A stretch of 64,000 nt of DNA from Flavobacteriaceae bacterium (GTDB lineage: Bacteria > Bacteroidota > Bacteroidia > Flavobacteriales > Flavobacteriaceae), in contig JAIXYI010000036.1 of assembly GCA_027490305.1 (NCBI GenBank), positions 144,989 through 208,988 on the forward strand, in the 5' to 3' direction. The position numbers and the translations under genes are program-made. Shown here in pieces: positions 28,151 through 37,029 of this stretch. Numbering within the stretch: the stretch's first letter is position 1; each line of letters begins with the position of its first letter. The notes beneath the pieces are model-generated. The model did not search any database. It was not told where the DNA came from and saw nothing but the letters and a program-made list of their open reading frames with translations.

Positions 28151-28844
28151 ACCAACGGTTGGAGCCGTCATATTATCCCGTTTCTCTTCGAGCAGGTTGC
28201 CAGGAAAGGCCCTAATGGAAATTGATGGCAAACCTGTTTTGCTATATATCATCGAACGATTACAGAAGGTGTTGCCGCTTGACAGGATTGTGATAGCGAC
28301 TTCTGCCGAAACATCAGACGACCCGATTGCGGCCTTCTGCGAGCGTGAGCACATTGCCTGCCACAGGGGGTCGCTTGAACATGTGGCCGAGCGTTTCCTG
28401 GAAGCAGGCGAGGCGAAGGGATGGGACTACACAACCCGTATCAACGGTGATAACATATTCGTAGACACTGATGTGTTGCGAGACATGATAGCTATTGCCG
28501 AAACCGGGCAGTATGCATTTATTAGCAATGTAAAAGACCGTACTTTCCCAAAGGGGATGAGTATCGAGATTGTGCGTACGTCGGTATTCCGAAGCCTCAT
28601 GCCGACATTGTCGGCGTCGCGCGAGTACCAGGAACATGTGACACTTTATCTTTATGACCATGAAGACCAAGTGCAGCACTATTATTTTCGGAATACAACA
28701 TTACCAGAAGCTGCTGGTATCCAATTCGCGCTTGATACAAGTGAGGATTTTGATCGTACGAGCCGTATTATTGCAGCATTCAGACAGCCGCACACTGAAT
28801 ATAACCTGGCCCGGATTTATCCTATTTACCAACAGATAAGATGA
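28143..28844 (+). CDS. SpsF/NeuA-like cytidylyltransferase
   Basis: VGAVILSRFSSSRLPGKALMEIDGKPVLLYIIERLQ, IATSAETSDDPI, HRGSLEHVAERFLEA; GTG start overlapping the upstream stop. Confidence 0.8.
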   Translation: MNKPTVGAVILSRFSSSRLPGKALMEIDGKPVLLYIIERLQKVLPLDRIVIATSAETSDDPIAAFCEREHIACHRGSLEHVAERFLEAGEAKGWDYTTRINGDNIFVDTDVLRDMIAIAETGQYAFISNVKDRTFPKGMSIEIVRTSVFRSLMPTLSASREYQEHVTLYLYDHEDQVQHYYFRNTTLPEAAGIQFALDTSEDFDRTSRIIAAFRQPHTEYNLARIYPIYQQIR

Positions 28845-29890
28845 GTAACGCCAAGACCAGAAACGTCTTTGTATTGTCGACGGAGTACCATTTCCTCCTC
28901 GCGATGTCGATCATCGACTCCCATTTTGCCGATGTGCAATACGACAATGTGCTCGTGTTGAAGGGCCCCCGGCTCGCCAGTATAGATGACACCTCACTTC
29001 CGAACGGCATCAGTGCTATCCGCCTTCTTTTCGAAGATTCGCAGTTTAGGAAAAGACTGAAGGAAGAAGTCTTTGGTTCCCCTATCGGTAATCTTTTCGT
29101 GGTGCACACCTATCGCGCCTACGAAAGCTATGTTCTGTCGCTGGCTTCAGGCAAAACACGGATCCATCTGATGCAGGACGGATCGCTGTTCTACCATACG
29201 ATGGAAGTCAGCCTTTTCCTGAATCGCATACGCGAAACCTACATGATCTATAAAAATCTGTGGGATAAGGGAATATTGCTCAAAACCGTTCTCTATTATC
29301 CAAGACATATGCACAGGAGCCGGTTCATAAATGAACTTTGGATGACCGACCCTGAGCTTTTTGTAGACCCGAAAACCAAACTGAAGATCAACCAGGTGAA
29401 GCTATTCCCTTATCCAGAAAGTATTGAAAGATACGGACGGTGCTTTGATACGGCAAAAGGCGACTTCCGCGGTATCGAGGATTGCATGATTTATCTTGCC
29501 CCGATCATCCGTAACGAAGCCGACTTGCCGATTGAGATCGAACAGATACGGAAACTTAAGGAGAAGATAGGGAAGAAGAACCTTATCATAAAACTCCACC
29601 CGGGCGTGAAAGGTAAAGCACAGTTCAACCATCTGCAGGAAGCTTTTGGTGATGTGGTTCGCCAGGATTATATACCTGCCGAGCTCTATATTGCCAATTC
29701 CGTGCGCTCTTGCGTTGTCGGGTCGGCTTCTACAGCCTTGTTCTATAATAACCCATCTTGCCAGAATTTTGCCCTCAAGCGCTATTACCAGCGACTGGGG
29801 ATTTATGCGGCCTGGAAAAATGTGGCGCTTCCTGCCCATGTCCACCAAATCAATGAACTAGAGGATTTTGATACCATACAAATTCGATGA
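28841..29890 (+). CDS. Putative GT-B sialyltransferase/polysialyltransferase-like protein
   Basis: LIIKLHPGVKGK and SCVVGSASTALFY resemble the KLHP and Ser-rich motifs of bacterial GT-B sialyltransferases; sits between cytidylyltransferase and NeuB-like genes. Confidence 0.55.
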   Translation: MSNAKTRNVFVLSTEYHFLLAMSIIDSHFADVQYDNVLVLKGPRLASIDDTSLPNGISAIRLLFEDSQFRKRLKEEVFGSPIGNLFVVHTYRAYESYVLSLASGKTRIHLMQDGSLFYHTMEVSLFLNRIRETYMIYKNLWDKGILLKTVLYYPRHMHRSRFINELWMTDPELFVDPKTKLKINQVKLFPYPESIERYGRCFDTAKGDFRGIEDCMIYLAPIIRNEADLPIEIEQIRKLKEKIGKKNLIIKLHPGVKGKAQFNHLQEAFGDVVRQDYIPAELYIANSVRSCVVGSASTALFYNNPSCQNFALKRYYQRLGIYAAWKNVALPAHVHQINELEDFDTIQIR

Positions 29891-30912
29891 CCATGTCAAA
29901 CGCATATAAAGGAAAACACGGACCATTGTTGATCTGCGAGATCGGCGGAAACCATGAAGGAGACTTCGAATATGCCAAAAAACTGGCGCGTCTCGCCATC
30001 GAAACGGACGTAGATTACGTCAAGTTCCAGATATACACCGGAGACACGCTGGTTTCCTCAATGGAGAGCCCTGACAGGAATAAGCATTTCAAGAAGTTTG
30101 AGCTCTCACGCGAGCAGCACCTCTATCTTGCGGATATGGTAAAGGAGGCAGGTATACTCTACACCTCTTCCGTTTGGGATATCGATGCGATGCAGTGGCT
30201 GGACCCATACATTAGCTTGTATAAAATAGGCAGCGGCGACCTGAACGCGTATCCGGTGCTCCGAAAGACGGCAGAGAAAGGTAAGCCGATGATTATCTCT
30301 ACCGGTCTTGCCACCGAGCAGGAGGTACTTGACACGGTTGCTTTCCTGCAATCGGTGAATCCGGTATACCAGTCCAAGGATATGTTGGCAGTTTTGCAAT
30401 GTACGAGTATGTACCCAATTCCCGCTGCCGACGCCAATCTGAATGTGATGTCCCGCCTGCGCGAACTGACTTCGCTGACGATTGGCTATTCCGATCATAC
30501 GGAAGGCTCAAAGGCGCTTATGTATGCTGTTGCAATGGGTGCTGAAGTGCTTGAATTTCATTTTACAGATAGCCGCGAAGGTAAAGTCTTCCGTGATCAT
30601 AAAGTGTCGCTTACGCCTTCTGAAATACGGGAATTGATTGCTGAAATTGGACTTATCAGGGAACTCAAGGGAGATGCCATAAAAAAACCCGTACCGATCG
30701 AAATAGACAATGGACACGTTGCCTCTTTCCGGCGAGCTGTTTACCCGCTTCGTGATATTAAGGTCGGCGAAGTTCTCACGGAGGAAAATCTCACCGTCCT
30801 GCGGCCCAACCACGGGATAGATGCCCGCGATTACGATAAATTGATCGGTAAGAAAGTGGCCAGGGAGCTTCTCCGCCACGAAAAACTGGACTGGAGCGAT
30901 ATCTCATCATGA
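29887..30912 (+). CDS. NeuB-like nonulosonate (N-acetylneuraminate family) synthase
   Basis: LLICEIGGNHEGDFEYAKKLA, DYVKFQIY, YKIGSGDLNAYPVLR, IISTGLATEQEV, GYSDHTEG; C-terminal SAF domain. Confidence 0.9.
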   Translation: MTMSNAYKGKHGPLLICEIGGNHEGDFEYAKKLARLAIETDVDYVKFQIYTGDTLVSSMESPDRNKHFKKFELSREQHLYLADMVKEAGILYTSSVWDIDAMQWLDPYISLYKIGSGDLNAYPVLRKTAEKGKPMIISTGLATEQEVLDTVAFLQSVNPVYQSKDMLAVLQCTSMYPIPAADANLNVMSRLRELTSLTIGYSDHTEGSKALMYAVAMGAEVLEFHFTDSREGKVFRDHKVSLTPSEIRELIAEIGLIRELKGDAIKKPVPIEIDNGHVASFRRAVYPLRDIKVGEVLTEENLTVLRPNHGIDARDYDKLIGKKVARELLRHEKLDWSDISS

Positions 30913-32165
30913 CAAAAACGCTGACATTAGGGGATAAAGAAAGAAAACGGAAAAAAGGCCTGCTAGCCGTTTTCTTCGTTTGGCCTCTCTTGTCGGCTAT
31001 AATGGCATTCCGCGATTTCGGTAACCGCACTTCTCGCAAAACCATTATCGCTTTTTTTTCCTTCTTCGGATTTACCATGGGATTTGCCCGCGAAGGGATG
31101 GATGGTTATACGCATGCCCGAAAGTTCGAGGCCTTCATCAAGATGGACGCAGGACAGTTCAAGTTAATCATTATGAACTTCATCCTGCGCCGTAACAATG
31201 CGGAGGAGTTGGATATTTACACGACGATCATCAACTTTCTCGTTTCCAGATTTACACATTCCTATCACTGGGTATTCCTTCTGCATGCGCTTATCTTTTC
31301 CGTTTTTTCTGTGAAGTTTTTCGGGTTCGTGTATGACGAATTTGCAGGAAAGATGAACAAGAATTCCCGTATCTTTTTCATCTTGGCCTTTTTCATCATG
31401 CCCGTCACCATCGTACACGGTATCCGGTTTCCAGTGGCCGCCTGGATTTACGTTTTTGGCGTTTACAGATACCTGTCAACCGAAAAGAAAACCTACATCT
31501 GGTATTGCGCACTTGCCTGTTTCGTACACTTTAGTTTCGCGCTTGCCCTCGGGCTAATTCTCATTTATGTTGCGCTTGGAAACCGGAACTACATTTACCT
31601 TGGACTTATCGCGCTTTCGCTACTGGCGCCCAACCTAATGTATACCTACCTTTCGTCGTTTGATACATCTAATATTGGGGATAACCTCCAAGACAAACTC
31701 GAAGCCTATTCTAATAAAGATTACATCGTAAACCGAAATGAATCGCTGGAATCGCGTAACTGGTACGCCCGTCTGCGGATCCCGATCATGCAATACACAA
31801 TGATTGCAGTGGTGCTATTCATTGGTTTTTTTCGGAAGCATTACTACAATCAGGACAAGATCCAGCAGAACCTTTTCTCATTCATGTTACTGCTTCTCGC
31901 TTTCGTGAATTTCGGTTTTGCTTTCGACTCGCTCGGACGACGATTCCTGCTCATCTGGATTCTTCTCGCAGCGATCTATCTCTACCGTTTTTATCAACAG
32001 AACAATTTTGCTTATTTCAAGTCCTATACCGTGATTCTGGCTTTTCCGACGCTGCTTTGGATATTCGTCCAGACGCGTGTTGCACTTGACGTCGTCACCC
32101 CCATGTGGTTTATTGGAAATCCTGTCACTTCCCTGTTTATAGAAATGGATGTCTTTAGTAAATAA
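30909..32165 (+). CDS. EpsG/Wzy-like polysaccharide polymerase
   Basis: Polytopic, 418 aa, EpsG-like layout (GMDGYTHARKFE; FTHSYHWVFLLHALIFSVF); position between NeuB and GT genes. Confidence 0.75.
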   Translation: MTKTLTLGDKERKRKKGLLAVFFVWPLLSAIMAFRDFGNRTSRKTIIAFFSFFGFTMGFAREGMDGYTHARKFEAFIKMDAGQFKLIIMNFILRRNNAEELDIYTTIINFLVSRFTHSYHWVFLLHALIFSVFSVKFFGFVYDEFAGKMNKNSRIFFILAFFIMPVTIVHGIRFPVAAWIYVFGVYRYLSTEKKTYIWYCALACFVHFSFALALGLILIYVALGNRNYIYLGLIALSLLAPNLMYTYLSSFDTSNIGDNLQDKLEAYSNKDYIVNRNESLESRNWYARLRIPIMQYTMIAVVLFIGFFRKHYYNQDKIQQNLFSFMLLLLAFVNFGFAFDSLGRRFLLIWILLAAIYLYRFYQQNNFAYFKSYTVILAFPTLLWIFVQTRVALDVVTPMWFIGNPVTSLFIEMDVFSK

Positions 32166-32203
32166 CGCCCCCAACCTTTAACACACTTCAATGCCCCTAT
32201 GAT

Positions 32204-33586
32204 ATGAAGTCTACTCCAACCATCAGCGTCTACATTACGAATTATAACTACGCAAAGTATATCGTCCATTCCGTCGAAAGCCTTCTGGCGCAGACCCTGC
32301 AGGATTTTGAGATTTTCATCATCGACGACGGTTCAACTGACAACAGCCGCGAGATCATAGAGCGTTATCGGGCGAACGAAAAGGTGACCATCATCTACCA
32401 GCAGAACAAAGGACTTAACGTCACCAACAATATCGCGATGAGGGCGGCCTCGGGAAAATACCTGATGCGTCTTGATGCAGATGATTTCCTCGAGCCGGAA
32501 GCGCTTGAGGTAATGGCAGGCATACTGGACTCTGATTCGGAACTCGGACTCGTCTTCCCCGATTATTATTATGTGGATGCCGACGGAAACCGTACGGGTG
32601 AGGAAAAGCGTCACGACTTTGACCATGAAGTATCGCTTTACGATCAGCCGGCCCACGGCGCCTGTACGATGATTCGCCTTGAATTTCTAAAAAACCTTGG
32701 TGGCTACAATGAGAGTTTTACTTGTCAGGATGGCTATGACCTGTGGATAAAGTTCATCACCCATCATAAAGTAACGAATGTAAGCCGGCCGCTTTTTTCC
32801 TACCGGCGTCACGGAAATAACCTGACGACAAACGAGCAACGTATCCTGGATACCCGTAAACGGATCAAGGACCTCCATATCGAAACGAGCGCGATGCGCC
32901 TCCCGCATACGTTGGCGGTGATCCCGGTGCGGAACACGTTTATAAAAGGTGTGAATTGGCCCTTGTTTGATAGGGACGGCGAAACGGTGCTCGAAGCCTG
33001 TATCCGCAAAGTGAAAGCTTCCAACCGCATCGCTGAGGTAGTGGTTACCACTTCCGACACCGAAATTCTGGATTTTCTGCGAGGTAAGGATTTATCTGGG
33101 GTAACCGTGATTGAGCGTCCGGAAGCCTTCGCAAAGGTCAACGAAACCCTGAACAGAACGTTCGATCATGTGTTGACGCAATTGGCCGGGCGCGGCGTCT
33201 TTCCAGAGGCCCTGATGTCTGTAGCAATCGAATATCCCTTCCTTACAACAGATATGGTGGATGATGCCGTTAACACCCTTTCGATATTTAAGGCAGATTC
33301 GCTATTGAGCGTACGTCCTGACAACAGGATGTATTACCAACACGTCGGGCATGGTATGGCGCCATTGCTGGATCAGGAAAAGTTTACAAAACTGGAGCGC
33401 GAAGCACTTTACAAAGGAGCCGGTGGTATCATGCTGTCTACCGTCGACAGTTTCCGGAAGCGCGGACGTATGATTGCCGGCAAGGTCGGTCATATCGTCG
33501 TTGACCAGACGCGCAGTTTTGGCATATTTGGAGAGTTCGACCTCGAAGTATATCGTGCCCTGTATCAATCTCATAAAAACGCCTGA
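32204..33586 (+). CDS. Fusion protein: N-terminal GT2 glycosyltransferase, C-terminal NeuA-like cytidylyltransferase domain
   Basis: aa 1-230 GT2 (SVYITNYNYAKYIVHSVESLLAQTLQDFEIFIIDDGSTDNS, RLDADDF); from 32909 TLAVIPVRNTFIKGVNWPLFDRDGETVLEACIRKVKASNRIAEVVVTTSDTEIL... Confidence 0.78.
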   Translation: MKSTPTISVYITNYNYAKYIVHSVESLLAQTLQDFEIFIIDDGSTDNSREIIERYRANEKVTIIYQQNKGLNVTNNIAMRAASGKYLMRLDADDFLEPEALEVMAGILDSDSELGLVFPDYYYVDADGNRTGEEKRHDFDHEVSLYDQPAHGACTMIRLEFLKNLGGYNESFTCQDGYDLWIKFITHHKVTNVSRPLFSYRRHGNNLTTNEQRILDTRKRIKDLHIETSAMRLPHTLAVIPVRNTFIKGVNWPLFDRDGETVLEACIRKVKASNRIAEVVVTTSDTEILDFLRGKDLSGVTVIERPEAFAKVNETLNRTFDHVLTQLAGRGVFPEALMSVAIEYPFLTTDMVDDAVNTLSIFKADSLLSVRPDNRMYYQHVGHGMAPLLDQEKFTKLEREALYKGAGGIMLSTVDSFRKRGRMIAGKVGHIVVDQTRSFGIFGEFDLEVYRALYQSHKNA

Positions 33587-33587
33587 C

Positions 33588-34718
33588 ATGAAATGGGGCG
33601 ACAGGATCAAAACCCATCTTTATAACGCTAAGGGATGGCATACCAGGCGTAAGATCGTTGTCTTCGAAAGTGACGACTGGGGATGTCTTCGTGTGCCACC
33701 AAAAGACGAGTTCGAACGTCTTGCAAAACACATTCCAAGCGTGCGTAAAAATGCCTTCAACCGCGTTGACGGACTTGAGACCCAGGACGACCTCGAACGG
33801 CTTTTCGATTTGCTTGGTTCGTTTCGCGATATACACGGAAACCCGGCGGTACTAACCGCTAACTTCGTAACGTGCAATCCAGATTATAAAGCCATAAAGG
33901 AAAGTGGTTTTGAGCATTTTATAGTGGAGGACTTTCCACTGGCCTACAGTCGTACGTCTGGCGCTGAAGGGAATAAGGAACTCGTGTCTAAAGGAATCGC
34001 CGATGGTTGTTTCTTCCCGCAGTTCCATGGCCGTGAACACGTGCAGGCGGAAGCCTGGCTACGTGACCTGTTCGAAGGGAACGAGCGTACACGTATAGGT
34101 TTCGATCACCATTTTTTTGCGTTCAACCGCAATGAAGCGGCTTCACGCAGTTACCTCTCGGCCTTCGACGCAGCTAACATCGATGAATTGGCGCCTGTGG
34201 CAGAACGTATTCGCGATGGGCTCGATCGTTTCGAACGCCTTTTCGGATTCCGTTCGCGCTCTGTTATAGCGCCACAAAACACCCTGCATTATGATCTTTT
34301 TCCCGTTCTAGCTGCAGCGGGCGTAGACATTATACAAGGCGCGAGGGTAAACAAACAGTCGGCTATTCACGTGGGTGATCCCAGAACCGTCAAACGGTTT
34401 ACGGGAAGGATTACGTCGGAAGGACAACTAGACATTGCGCGGAACGTCACTTTCGAACCTTCGGCTTCCGCGGCTGATTGGGTAGAAAAAGCCCTTGCAG
34501 AAATGGCAATTGCATTTGCCTGGGGCCGTCCTGCCGTAATTTGCACCCACCGCTATAATTTCATGGGCGGAATAGAGGAAGCTAACCGTGATCGAGGGTT
34601 ACGGTCAATGGCAGAGCTGCTAAAAGCCATCCAGAAGAAGTGGCCATCGGTGGAATTCATGACAACGGTCGGACTCGCCGATACCATAAGAAAAAAGCAC
34701 AATGTGCATGAAGGATAA
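33588..34718 (+). CDS. CE4/NodB-like polysaccharide deacetylase family protein, paralog A
   Basis: KIVVFESDDWG, FFPQFHGREHVQ (HxxxH), FEPS..DWVEKALAEMAIAFAWGRPAVICTHRYN; start reassigned to MKWGDRIKTHLYNAKGW. Confidence 0.65.
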   Translation: MKWGDRIKTHLYNAKGWHTRRKIVVFESDDWGCLRVPPKDEFERLAKHIPSVRKNAFNRVDGLETQDDLERLFDLLGSFRDIHGNPAVLTANFVTCNPDYKAIKESGFEHFIVEDFPLAYSRTSGAEGNKELVSKGIADGCFFPQFHGREHVQAEAWLRDLFEGNERTRIGFDHHFFAFNRNEAASRSYLSAFDAANIDELAPVAERIRDGLDRFERLFGFRSRSVIAPQNTLHYDLFPVLAAAGVDIIQGARVNKQSAIHVGDPRTVKRFTGRITSEGQLDIARNVTFEPSASAADWVEKALAEMAIAFAWGRPAVICTHRYNFMGGIEEANRDRGLRSMAELLKAIQKKWPSVEFMTTVGLADTIRKKHNVHEG

Positions 34719-35820
34719 AGTACTCTTCATTCTACCAACCCTGCATGCCGGAGGCGCCGAGAACTATGCACTCCGATTTATCCGCTACTGTGGTAACCGG
34801 GTCGATTTTCATGTACTGGCAGTCAACACCTCCAGAGGTGACCTTCATGAACAGTTTGAAGCGGCCGGTGTTACGCTGCATTACCAATCGATTGGCTATT
34901 TCGATATCCGAAAACTGTGGCGGCTACGAGAACTGCTTAAAAAGCATCAATTTTCGGCAGTAGCGACCTTCAATGGTAATTTCGGAGGACTACCCCTGTT
35001 TGTTGCAAGATCAGCGGGGATAAAGCGTCGTATTTCGCTATACAGGCGTTCTACGAACGCATTTGGCACAAACCGCATGAAATTATGGTATAATGCCTTT
35101 GCTGGCCGTCTGGTGCGTCGTTTTGCTACGGTCGTCCTTTCCAATAGCGAATACGCGTTTCGGAATTTCCATCCCGGATTTTACGGAAAGGATTCGCGCT
35201 TTTCGGTCATCCCTAACGGCATTGATGTAGCCGCTTTCAATGACCTGCCGTCGAAAAGCGCTGCGAGAAAGGCACTGCAACTGCCCGAAGAAGGAATCAT
35301 CATCGGACATATCGGTCGATTCGATCCGGCCAAAAACCATGAAACCATTTTTAAGGTCATCCGTGAAGTGGTATCGCTGCGGCCCGATTTCCGCTTTCTC
35401 TTTTGCGGAAAAAACACAGATAGTGCCGCATTCAGGTCGCAACTACAGGAGCACGGCGTCGAAGGCTGGGTGTATTGCCTGGGCCTGAATGATGATGTGC
35501 CGTTGGTGCTTCGCACGTTGGATGTTTTCTATTTTCCTTCGGTCACGGAAGGTCAGCCAAATGCACTGATCGAGGCGATGGTAAGCGGGCTTCCGGTGCT
35601 GCCGTCGGCCATACCGCCCATCCTCGAAGCATTGCCTTCTTCGATCCATCCAAAGCTGTTTGATCCGCTCGAAGTCGTGAAGGTTGCGGCCAAGTTAGTA
35701 TCTTTGGCCGAGAATCCCGACGAAGCCAATCAGTTCCGTTTTGAGGAATGGGCCCGGAAAAAATTTGAACACACCTCGAATTTCGAATCGTTTTACGCCG
35801 TATTGACACATGGGATATAA
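34702..35820 (+). CDS. Glycosyltransferase family 4
   Basis: LPTLHAGGAENYALRFIRY, IGHIGRFDPAKNHETIFKV, FPSVTEGQPNALIEAMVSGLPV. Confidence 0.92.
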   Translation: MCMKDKVLFILPTLHAGGAENYALRFIRYCGNRVDFHVLAVNTSRGDLHEQFEAAGVTLHYQSIGYFDIRKLWRLRELLKKHQFSAVATFNGNFGGLPLFVARSAGIKRRISLYRRSTNAFGTNRMKLWYNAFAGRLVRRFATVVLSNSEYAFRNFHPGFYGKDSRFSVIPNGIDVAAFNDLPSKSAARKALQLPEEGIIIGHIGRFDPAKNHETIFKVIREVVSLRPDFRFLFCGKNTDSAAFRSQLQEHGVEGWVYCLGLNDDVPLVLRTLDVFYFPSVTEGQPNALIEAMVSGLPVLPSAIPPILEALPSSIHPKLFDPLEVVKVAAKLVSLAENPDEANQFRFEEWARKKFEHTSNFESFYAVLTHGI

Positions 35821-37027
35821 AGTACTTTTTGCGCACGATGGGCCCTTGCAGCACGATGGTGCCGGACGCTTTTATGGCGTGACGTTGGGCAACACGCTAA
35901 AAGACCGTTTCCTCAATCTGGGTAGCGAGGTCACGTTTATGCTTCGCACACGGAAACTACATGCAGGAGAGGAACAGCGTTTCTCGCAGATCGATCCCGA
36001 CCATTTTCATGTCGTAGACGTGCCCGATTTCAAGTCGATGCGAAACTATCTCAAACTGCATAAAAGGGCGAAAGTACTTGTAGAAAAGACCGTCGCAGAG
36101 CACGATATCGTGGTGGCAAGACTACCTAGTGCCATCGGTTCAATGGCAGTGAGGGCGGCTCGCCGCATAGGTAAACCGTATATGGTAGAGTACGTCGCCT
36201 GTACTTTCGACGCTTATTGGAATTACAACTGGAAAGGAAAACTCATCGCGCATTATAAAATGATGCAGCAAAAGGCTTTGGTTAAGGATGTACCTTTCAT
36301 AATTTATGTTACCAGGCAGTTTCTTCAGGGACGTTATCCGTCGTCAGGTAAACAGACCAATTGCTCGAATGTGGAGATAAACGCCGCACCCGAAGCCGAC
36401 CTAACCGAAAGGCTGGCCTATATCGAAACACATAACCCCGATAAACCGATAGTCTTGGGAACCGTTGCTGCCCTGAATGTGGCGTACAAAGGACAGGACG
36501 ATGTGCTGAAAGCCATTGCGAAGCTCCGGCAACAGCGGAAGTCTTTTACCTATCGTCTCGTAGGCCATGGAAGCGCCGAACGGTTGAGGAAGCTGGCCGA
36601 TAACCTAGGCATTTCAGACGCGGTTGAAATCATCGGCCCACTAAAGCACAGTGAGGTATTTGATTTTTATCGCAGCCTTGACCTGTATATCCAACCCAGC
36701 AAGCAGGAGGGATTGCCGCGTTCGGTGATTGAAGCGATGAGCGTTTCGTGTCCGGTGCTTGGGTCGAGTATTGCCGGCATACCGGAACTCCTTAACCCCG
36801 AAATGCTTTTTACGCCGGGAGATGTCGACGGAATCGTCAAACGACTGCTTGCCATCAATTCTGACATACTCGTAAATCAAGCCAAACGCAACCACGACGA
36901 AGCCCTGCTTTACACCAAGACAGCGCTAATGCGTCGCCGTCTTGCATTCTATAAAGAATTCCTCGAGGCGAATAACCTTGACATATCGGACATCCTGCTT
37001 CGTAATCTGCAGGAACTTGACAACTAA
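35810..37027 (+). CDS. Glycosyltransferase family 4
   Basis: VGHGSAERLRKLADNLGISDAVEIIGPLKHSEV, IQPSKQEGLPRSVIEAMSVSCPVLGS. Confidence 0.9.
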   Translation: MGYKVLFAHDGPLQHDGAGRFYGVTLGNTLKDRFLNLGSEVTFMLRTRKLHAGEEQRFSQIDPDHFHVVDVPDFKSMRNYLKLHKRAKVLVEKTVAEHDIVVARLPSAIGSMAVRAARRIGKPYMVEYVACTFDAYWNYNWKGKLIAHYKMMQQKALVKDVPFIIYVTRQFLQGRYPSSGKQTNCSNVEINAAPEADLTERLAYIETHNPDKPIVLGTVAALNVAYKGQDDVLKAIAKLRQQRKSFTYRLVGHGSAERLRKLADNLGISDAVEIIGPLKHSEVFDFYRSLDLYIQPSKQEGLPRSVIEAMSVSCPVLGSSIAGIPELLNPEMLFTPGDVDGIVKRLLAINSDILVNQAKRNHDEALLYTKTALMRRRLAFYKEFLEANNLDISDILLRNLQELDN

Positions 37028-37029
37028 AA

